Below, one piece after another: positions 1-4,639 of a stretch of 12,306 nt of DNA (within the stretch, counting starts at the first letter, position 1; the number at the start of each line of letters is the position of its first letter). The notes under the pieces are model-generated. The model worked only from the letters and a program-made list of their open reading frames with translations. It searched no databases and was not told where the DNA came from. The stretch is from Porphyromonadaceae bacterium (lineage in GTDB: Bacteria; Bacteroidota; Bacteroidia; Bacteroidales; UBA11471), in the NCBI GenBank assembly GCA_021199145.1, contig JAJQIP010000029.1:1-12306 (forward strand). The letters run 5' to 3'. A program made the translations under genes and the position numbers.

Positions 1-62
1 AATGGGGCAGACTGTAAATCTGCTGTCTTACGACTTCGGTGGTTCGAATCCATCTTCGCCCA
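1..62 (+). tRNA. tRNA-Tyr (GTA), 5' end cut off by the window
   Basis: This is the 3' part of a tyrosine tRNA; the acceptor 5' strand and D arm lie outside the window. The anticodon stem is 7-11 paired with 19-23, and the 7-nt loop carries anticodon GTA at 14-16. A long variable arm (about 24-37) marks a class II tRNA, as expected for bacterial tRNA-Tyr. The T stem is 38-42/50-54 with loop TTCGAAT, and the acceptor 3' strand is 55-61 with discriminator A62. The next bases are CAA, so the CCA tail is not encoded and must be added after transcription. It is the first tRNA visible in a cluster ahead of tuf, an arrangement also known upstream of tufB in enterobacteria. Confidence 0.95.
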
Positions 63-68
63 CAAATT

Positions 69-141
69 GCGGGAGTAGCTCAGTCGATAGAGCATCAGCC
101 TTCCAAGCTGAGGGTCGCGGGTTTGAGTCCCGTTTCCCGCT
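69..141 (+). tRNA. tRNA-Gly (TCC)
   Basis: This is a complete glycine tRNA. The acceptor stem is 69-75 paired with 134-140 (last pair G.U), with discriminator T141. The D stem is 78-81/90-93, and the anticodon stem is 95-99/107-111 with anticodon TCC at 102-104. The T stem is 117-121/129-133. CCA is not encoded. The D loop reads AGTCGATA and the T loop TTTGAGT. By standard numbering this puts A at position 19 and U at position 56, where nearly all tRNAs have G19 and C56, so the inter-loop pair is changed but still complementary. It lies 6 nt after tRNA-Tyr and is probably processed from the same precursor. Confidence 0.97.
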
Positions 142-150
142 CAGAAATAT

Positions 151-225
<75 letters not shown>

Positions 226-276
226 ACGGTAAAGGCTCAGTAGAGAACGCTAATTATTAATCAAAAAATAACTATT

Positions 277-1464
277 ATGGCTAAAGAACAATTTCAACGG
301 ACCAAGCCGCACGTAAACATTGGTACTATCGGTCACGTGGATCACGGTAAAACGACCTTGACCGCTGCCATCACCATGGTACTTGCGAAAAAAGGTCTTT
401 CCGAAAAGCGTACTTTCGATTCGATTGATAACGCTCCTGAGGAGAAGGAAAGAGGTATCACGATCAACACAGCCCACGTTGAGTACGAAACCGCAAATCG
501 TCACTATGCACACGTTGACTGCCCGGGGCACGCCGACTATGTGAAGAACATGGTTACCGGTGCCGCCCAAATGGATGGTGCTATCATTGTAGTTGCCGCT
601 ACCGACGGACCTATGCCCCAAACACGGGAACATATCCTTTTGGCACGCCAGGTGAACGTTCCCCGTATCGTCGTGTTTATGAACAAATGCGATATGGTGG
701 ATGATGAGGAAATGCTCGATCTCGTAGAGATGGAGATGAGAGAGCTCCTTTCTTCGTATGAATACGATGGCGACAATACTCCTGTCATCCGTGGTTCCGC
801 TCTCGGTGCCTTGAACGGTGAGCCCAAATGGGAAGAGAAAGTGTTGGAATTGATGGACGCTGTAGATAGCTGGATTCCTCTGCCTCCTCGTGATATTGAT
901 AAACCGTTCTTGATGCCTGTTGAGGATGTGTTCTCCATTACCGGTCGTGGTACAGTGGCTACGGGCCGTATTGAGACAGGTGTCATCAAAGTAGGTGATG
1001 AGGTGCAAATCATCGGTCTCGGCGCTGACGGCAAGAAATCAGTGGTTACCGGTGTGGAAATGTTCCGCAAGATTCTCGATCAAGGACAGGCCGGTGATAA
1101 CGTAGGTCTTCTCCTCCGGGGTATCGATAAGGACGAGGTAAAACGGGGTATGGTTATTTGCCATCCGGGACAGGTAACTCCTCACTCGAAATTCAAAGCT
1201 CAAGTCTATATCTTGAAGAAGGAAGAGGGTGGTCGTCACACTCCGTTCCATAACAAATACCGTCCTCAATTCTACATCCGTACATTGGATGTGACAGGAG
1301 AAATCGCTCTTCCTGAAGGAACGGAAATGGTTATGCCGGGTGACCACGTAACGATTATGGTAACCCTTATCTATCCGGTAGCTTGCAGTCTCGGTTTGCG
1401 GTTCGCTATCCGTGAAGGTGGCCGTACGGTAGGTTCGGGACAAATCACTGAGATACTCGACTAA
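277..1464 (+). CDS. tuf: elongation factor Tu
   Basis: EF-Tu (395 aa) is the GTPase that delivers aminoacyl-tRNA to the ribosomal A site. The G domain shows GHVDHGKT (19-26, P loop), RGITI (59-63, switch I), DCPGH (81-85, with His85 the equivalent of the catalytic E. coli His84), NKCD (136-139) and SAL (174-176). Beta-barrel domains 2 and 3 follow, ending in the typical REGGRTVGSGQITEILD tail. Length and N-terminus fit Bacteroidales EF-Tu. The ATG at 277 gives the family N-terminus MAKEQFQRTKPHVN. It has no Shine-Dalgarno but an A-rich leader with A at -3 and -6, as is usual in Bacteroidota. No promoter is visible in the 51-nt gap after tRNA-Thr, so it is probably co-transcribed with the tRNAs. 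Whether a second tuf copy exists cannot be seen here. Confidence 0.99.
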   Translation: MAKEQFQRTKPHVNIGTIGHVDHGKTTLTAAITMVLAKKGLSEKRTFDSIDNAPEEKERGITINTAHVEYETANRHYAHVDCPGHADYVKNMVTGAAQMDGAIIVVAATDGPMPQTREHILLARQVNVPRIVVFMNKCDMVDDEEMLDLVEMEMRELLSSYEYDGDNTPVIRGSALGALNGEPKWEEKVLELMDAVDSWIPLPPRDIDKPFLMPVEDVFSITGRGTVATGRIETGVIKVGDEVQIIGLGADGKKSVVTGVEMFRKILDQGQAGDNVGLLLRGIDKDEVKRGMVICHPGQVTPHSKFKAQVYILKKEEGGRHTPFHNKYRPQFYIRTLDVTGEIALPEGTEMVMPGDHVTIMVTLIYPVACSLGLRFAIREGGRTVGSGQITEILD

Positions 1465-1487
1465 TCGATAGCGTTCGATAAAACATG

Positions 1488-1526
1488 GGTGGCCTCTTGC
1501 TCTAAAATGGGGGCGAGAGGCTTACC
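1488..1526 (+). other. strong hairpin between tuf and tRNA-Trp
   Basis: A nearly perfect inverted repeat starts 23 nt after the tuf stop. The core stem is 1492-1502 paired with 1511-1521, with G.U wobbles at 1498/1515 and 1501/1512 and a loop of about 8 nt. GGT 1488-1490 can extend it by pairing with ACC 1524-1526 around a small bulge. No T tract follows, and tRNA-Trp begins 7 nt later, so a simple intrinsic terminator is not well supported. A processing signal, a 3'-end stabiliser for tuf mRNA or a partial attenuator fit better. The fold was paired by eye; no energy was computed. Confidence 0.7.
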
Positions 1527-1533
1527 ACTGTTT

Positions 1534-1606
1534 ACGGGTCTAGCTCAGTTGGTAGAGCACTGGTCTCCAAAACCAGGTGTCGGGAGTTCGAGTCTCTCGA
1601 CCCGTG
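1534..1606 (+). tRNA. tRNA-Trp (CCA anticodon)
   Basis: This is a complete tryptophan tRNA. The acceptor stem is 1534-1540/1599-1605, with discriminator G1606 as usual for tRNA-Trp. The D loop AGTTGGTA and T loop TTCGAGT are canonical. The anticodon stem is 1560-1564/1572-1576 with anticodon CCA at 1567-1569. The 3' CCA tail is not encoded. It sits inside the operon between tuf and secE. Its 3' end is only 12 or 15 nt from the secE start, depending on which ATG is used, so tRNA maturation would also set the 5' end of the downstream mRNA. Confidence 0.97.
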
Positions 1607-1621
1607 CAAACTCTGAAAATG

Positions 1622-1816
1622 ATGAAAAAAATACTTGCAGGTATAAAGGAGTCGTACAACGAGCTCGTTTATAAGGTATCCTGGCCCACTCGAGCCGAGT
1701 TGGGCAACAGTGCTGTGGTGGTTATGTTTGCTTCCCTAATTATCGCCATAGTAATTTTTGTAATGGATCAGTGTTTTGAGCATCTCATGGAATTTATCTA
1801 CGAGAAAATTTTCTAA
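1622..1816 (+). CDS. secE: preprotein translocase subunit SecE
   Basis: SecE (64 aa) is the small essential subunit that clamps SecY in the inner-membrane translocase. It is the short single-span form: an amphipathic N-terminal helix with KESYNEL (9-15), the family motif VSWPT (19-23), then one transmembrane segment at about 30-48. I chose the ATG at 1622 because homologs in this group, as I recall them, begin MKK. The adjacent in-frame ATG at 1619 would add one Met. A reading frame open back to 1577 overlaps the tRNA-Trp gene and cannot be the real start. There is no Shine-Dalgarno. The secE-nusG neighbourhood is conserved across bacteria and supports the call. Confidence 0.94.
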   Translation: MKKILAGIKESYNELVYKVSWPTRAELGNSAVVVMFASLIIAIVIFVMDQCFEHLMEFIYEKIF

Positions 1817-1819
1817 TTC

Positions 1820-1824
1820 GGAGG
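1820..1824 (+). promoter_or_regulatory. Shine-Dalgarno sequence of nusG
   Basis: GGAGG lies 7 nt before the nusG ATG and 3 nt after the secE stop. It is complementary to the 16S anti-Shine-Dalgarno at a textbook spacing. It stands out because most other starts in this window lack such a sequence. Confidence 0.7.
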
Positions 1825-1831
1825 AATCCCA

Positions 1832-2371
1832 ATGTCTGACCAGAAAAGAGGCTGGTATGTACTGCGTGCTATCAGCGGAAAAGAAGCGAAAGTCAAAGAG
1901 TATCTTGATTCTGAAATCAAGAACACCGACCTTGGCAATTTTGTATATCAGGTATTGATTCCTACGGAAAAGGTTTATTCGGTGCGCAACGGCAAAAAAG
2001 TGACCAAGGAGAGAAATCTCTATCCGGGTTACGTTTTGGTCGAAGCCACCCTTGTAGGTGAAATCCCTCATCGGTTGCGTAATACGACAAATGTCCTCGG
2101 TTTTTTGGGCGGAATGACCAATCCCGACCCCTTGAGACCGGCGGAGGTGAATCGTATGTTGGGTGCCGTGGATGCCACGCAAGAGGTGGAAGAGGTGATG
2201 ATTCCCTACCTGGTAGGAGAAACGGTAAAAGTCACTTTCGGCCCCTTCAATGGTTTCAGCGGTGTTATCGAAGAGGTGAACAATGAGAAGAAGAAGCTCA
2301 AAGTCATGGTGAAAATATTCGGGCGGAAGACTCCGCTGGAATTAGGTTTCATGCAAGTAGAAAAAGAATAA
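1832..2371 (+). CDS. nusG: transcription termination/antitermination factor NusG
   Basis: NusG (179 aa) binds the RNA polymerase clamp, suppresses pausing, and links polymerase to ribosomal protein S10 or to Rho. The N-terminal NGN domain starts at W8-Y-V and includes YPGYVLVE (64-71) and the LGFLGG segment (89-94). The C-terminal KOW domain covers about 128-176, with GPFNGFSG at 137-144. The length matches the compact bacterial form without an inserted domain. It begins 15 nt after secE, and GGAGG at good spacing supports the ATG at 1832. Its position between secE and the L11 operon is the usual one. Confidence 0.98.
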   Translation: MSDQKRGWYVLRAISGKEAKVKEYLDSEIKNTDLGNFVYQVLIPTEKVYSVRNGKKVTKERNLYPGYVLVEATLVGEIPHRLRNTTNVLGFLGGMTNPDPLRPAEVNRMLGAVDATQEVEEVMIPYLVGETVKVTFGPFNGFSGVIEEVNNEKKKLKVMVKIFGRKTPLELGFMQVEKE

Positions 2372-2432
2372 TCCGAGATGATGTTACGCACAGGATTCTT
2401 CTTTTGAGATTAACAATCAAAAATGTAAACAA

Positions 2433-2876
2433 ATGGCTAAAGAAATTGCTGGACAAATCAAATTGCAGATTAAGGGTGGTGCAGCAAACCCCTCTCCTCC
2501 TGTAGGTCCTGCTCTCGGTTCCAAGGGCATAAATATCATGGAGTTTTGCAAGCAATTCAATGCCCGTACCCAAGACAAGGCCGGGAAGGTGTTGCCGGTG
2601 ATAATCACCTATTATAGCGACAAGACGTTTGATTTTGTCGTAAAGACACCTCCTGTAGCTATGCAGTTGATGGAAGCCGCTAAAATCAAGGGAGGTTCAG
2701 CCGAGCCGAACCGGAAAAAGGTGGCATCTATCACCTGGGATCAGGTAAAGGCTATTGCCCAAGACAAAATGGTGGATTTGAACTGCTTCACTTTGGATTC
2801 GGCCATGAAGATGGTGGCTGGTACAGCGAGAAGCATGGGTATATCCGTCAGTGGAGATTTCCCGACCAATAACTAA
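2433..2876 (+). CDS. rplK: 50S ribosomal protein L11 (uL11)
   Basis: L11 (147 aa) binds the GTPase-associated region of 23S rRNA at the base of the L7/L12 stalk. The N-terminal domain carries NPSPPVGPALGSKG (19-32), whose prolines line the thiostrepton-binding cleft in homologs, followed by NIMEFCKQFN. The C-terminal RNA-binding domain ends in GTARSMGISVSG. The length is normal. No strong Shine-Dalgarno is present; the leader is A-rich. A start-stop ATGTAA lies just upstream at 2423-2428. It begins 61 nt after nusG and is followed by rplA after 15 nt. Confidence 0.98.
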   Translation: MAKEIAGQIKLQIKGGAANPSPPVGPALGSKGINIMEFCKQFNARTQDKAGKVLPVIITYYSDKTFDFVVKTPPVAMQLMEAAKIKGGSAEPNRKKVASITWDQVKAIAQDKMVDLNCFTLDSAMKMVAGTARSMGISVSGDFPTNN

Positions 2877-2891
2877 TAAACTTCAATTGAA

Positions 2892-3590
2892 ATGAGTAAA
2901 CTGACAAAAAATCAAAGGTTGGCTTCCGAGAAGATTGAAGTAGGGAAAACCTATTCACTGCGAGAAGCCTCCCAATTGGTAAAAGAGATTTCCTTTACCA
3001 AGTTTGACGCCTCGGTCGATATTGATGTGCGTTTGGGCGTGGATCCCCGTAAGGCGAATCAAATGGTCCGTGGTGTCGTATCGTTGCCCAACGGTACGGG
3101 AAAGCAAGTGCGTGTGCTTGCCCTTTGTAATTCCGATCAAGAAGCGGATGCCAAAGCGGCCGGTGCCGATTATGTAGGTCTTGACGAGTATATCGATAAA
3201 ATCAAGGGCGGTTGGATTGATGTCGATGTCATCATCACCCAACCCTCTATCATGGGTAAAATCGGTGTTTTGGGACGTATATTGGGTCCTCGTGGACTTA
3301 TGCCAAACCCCAAAAGCGGTACAGTTACCAATGATATCGGTAAGGCGGTCAAGGAGGTAAAACAGGGTAAAATCGACTTCAAAGTCGACAAGAACGGTAT
3401 TGTCCATACCTCTATCGGTAAGGTCTCTTTTTCTGCCGACCAGATACGTGAAAATGCCAAGGAATTTATTTCCACGTTGAACAAGTTGAAACCCGCTACC
3501 GCCAAAGGTACTTACATGAAGAGCATTTATCTTTCGAGTACAATGAGTTCCGGTATCAAGATCGACCCCAAATCCGTTGATGAGATTTAA
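2892..3590 (+). CDS. rplA: 50S ribosomal protein L1 (uL1)
   Basis: L1 (232 aa) forms the mobile L1 stalk that escorts deacylated tRNA from the E site. In several bacteria it also represses its own operon by binding an mRNA mimic of its rRNA site. Domain I carries the RNA-binding FDASVDIDVRLGVD segment (38-51). The signature LGPRGLMPNPKSGTV is at 131-145, and the C-terminal strand rejoins domain I. Length is normal. The start at 2892 is 15 nt after rplK. I could not recognise an L1-binding mRNA site in the nusG-rplK or rplK-rplA gaps. Confidence 0.98.
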   Translation: MSKLTKNQRLASEKIEVGKTYSLREASQLVKEISFTKFDASVDIDVRLGVDPRKANQMVRGVVSLPNGTGKQVRVLALCNSDQEADAKAAGADYVGLDEYIDKIKGGWIDVDVIITQPSIMGKIGVLGRILGPRGLMPNPKSGTVTNDIGKAVKEVKQGKIDFKVDKNGIVHTSIGKVSFSADQIRENAKEFISTLNKLKPATAKGTYMKSIYLSSTMSSGIKIDPKSVDEI

Positions 3591-3596
3591 AAGGAG
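3591..3596 (+). promoter_or_regulatory. Shine-Dalgarno sequence of rplJ
   Basis: AAGGAG starts directly after the rplA stop codon and lies 8 nt before the rplJ ATG, a strong match to the 16S anti-Shine-Dalgarno. It is one of only two clear examples in the window. Confidence 0.7.
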
Positions 3597-3604
3597 ACCG
3601 AATT

Positions 3605-4126
3605 ATGAGAAAGGAAGATAAAATTATTATTGTCAAACAGATTAGTGATACACTCAAAGAGTACAGTCATATTTATTTGACGGAGACGACTTTGCTCAAT
3701 GCGGAGAAGACGTCGAACTTGCGTCGTGAGTGTTTTAAGAACGACATCAAATTAATGGTGGTGAAAAACACCTTGTTAAAGAAGGCGTTGGAAAGTTTTG
3801 AAACAGATTTTTCCGCTTTTAACGACAGTTTGAAAGGTTCTACTACACTGATGCTTTCTAATGTGGGCAATGCTCCCGCCAAGTTAATCAAGGCTTTTAA
3901 AAAGGACAATGATCAACTGGGTTTCAAAGCGGCCTATGTAGAAGAGTGTTTCTATAATGCGGATCAACTGGATACGTTAGTCGCTATCAAGAGCAAATCC
4001 GAACTTATCGCTGACGTTATTGCCTTGCTGCAATCTCCCGTCAAGAATGTCGTTTCGGCTTTGCAGTCTGGTGGTAATACTATTCATGGAGTTTTGGAGA
4101 CTCTATCAAAGAGAGAGAATAATTAA
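3605..4126 (+). CDS. rplJ: 50S ribosomal protein L10 (uL10)
   Basis: L10 (173 aa) anchors L7/L12 dimers to 23S rRNA and so carries the stalk. The N-terminal RNA-binding region includes LRRE (39-42) and VVKNTLLKKAL (52-62). The C-terminal helix from about 146 to 173 is the L7/L12-binding region in homologs. Length is normal for bacteria. The ATG at 3605 is supported by the Shine-Dalgarno and by the start of homology at MRKEDK. Only 14 nt separate it from rplA, so the long L10-binding leader known ahead of rplJ in E. coli cannot be in this gap. Confidence 0.98.
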   Translation: MRKEDKIIIVKQISDTLKEYSHIYLTETTLLNAEKTSNLRRECFKNDIKLMVVKNTLLKKALESFETDFSAFNDSLKGSTTLMLSNVGNAPAKLIKAFKKDNDQLGFKAAYVEECFYNADQLDTLVAIKSKSELIADVIALLQSPVKNVVSALQSGGNTIHGVLETLSKRENN

Positions 4127-4163
4127 CAGAACAGAAGTAAAATAACAATTAAACTATACGAAA

Positions 4164-4538
4164 ATGGCAGATTTGAAAGCTTTTGCAGAACAATTGGTAA
4201 ACTTGACCGTAAAAGAAGTAAACGAGTTGGCTCAAATCCTCAAAGAGGAATATGGCATTGAACCCGCCGCCGCAGCTGTTGCTGTTGCTGCTCCTGCTGC
4301 CGCCGGTGCTGCTGCCGTAGAGGAAAAGACAGCTTTTGATGTTGTATTGAAAGCTATCGGTCCCAACAAACTCGCAGTGGTGAAAGCTGTGAAAGAGCAA
4401 ACCGGTCTTGGTTTGAAAGAGGCCAAAGACCTTGTTGATGGTGCACCTAACACTATCAAGGAAGGTTTGGCTAAAGCCGATGCTGAGGCACTCAAAAAAG
4501 TGCTTGAAGACACCGGTGCTGAAGTTGAGCTTAAATAA
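4164..4538 (+). CDS. rplL: 50S ribosomal protein L7/L12 (bL12)
   Basis: L7/L12 (124 aa) is the acidic multicopy stalk protein that recruits EF-Tu, EF-G and other GTPases. Residues 1-32 form the dimerisation domain that binds L10. Residues 34-52 are an Ala-rich hinge. From about 54 onward is the globular factor-binding domain, with KLAVVKAVKEQTGLGLKEAK. The 37-nt gap after rplJ is AT-rich, lacks a Shine-Dalgarno, and has A at -1, -2, -3 and -6. An unstructured leader suits the high output needed for a protein present in several copies per ribosome. That last point is inference. Confidence 0.99.
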   Translation: MADLKAFAEQLVNLTVKEVNELAQILKEEYGIEPAAAAVAVAAPAAAGAAAVEEKTAFDVVLKAIGPNKLAVVKAVKEQTGLGLKEAKDLVDGAPNTIKEGLAKADAEALKKVLEDTGAEVELK

Positions 4539-4561
4539 AAAATCCTGTTTTCAGGACTTTT
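4539..4561 (+). other. small hairpin after rplL
   Basis: A 5-bp stem, 4543-4547 with 4552-4556, closes a TTTT loop. Beyond one A.C mismatch it can be prolonged by pairing A residues 4539-4541 with T residues 4558-4560. It directly follows the rplL stop and precedes the larger hairpin at 4562-4595. On its own it is weak and may be chance. Confidence 0.4.
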
Positions 4562-4600
4562 GGTAAGGAGACCTTACGAGGAAGGTCTCTTTACCTTTTT
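4562..4600 (+). terminator. terminator-like hairpin (attenuator) between rplL and rpoB
   Basis: A 14-bp stem pairs 4562-4575 with 4582-4595, with a single G.U wobble at 4567/4590. The loop is ACGAGG, and the stem runs straight into five T residues at 4596-4600. The form is that of an intrinsic terminator. Since rpoB follows on the same strand with no obvious promoter, partial termination or an RNase cleavage site is likely. E. coli has both an attenuator and an RNase III site at this same junction, which lowers rpoBC expression relative to the ribosomal proteins. Efficiency cannot be judged from sequence. Confidence 0.8.
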
Positions 4601-4639
4601 GTGTTTATAATTTATAAGTTCAATTAACTATCCAGACAA

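Noticed and set aside
1464..1479. Inverted repeat ATCGA/TCGAT just after tuf
   Set aside because: It is only 5 bp with a 6-nt loop and too weak to call next to the much stronger hairpin at 1488-1526.
1577..1618. N-terminal extension of secE starting inside tRNA-Trp
   Set aside because: The extra 14 residues are encoded by the T arm and acceptor stem of the tRNA, and SecE homology begins at the MKK start.
2399..2406. TTCTTTTG ahead of rplK as a Bacteroidota -7 promoter box (TAnnTTTG)
   Set aside because: It has one mismatch in the key TA, and no TTG-type -33 element lies at the usual distance upstream.
4596..4639. AT-rich stretch before rpoB as an rpoB promoter
   Set aside because: It has TATAAT-like bases but no TAnnTTTG box with a spaced -33 element, which is what this phylum's main sigma factor recognises; I could not support a promoter.
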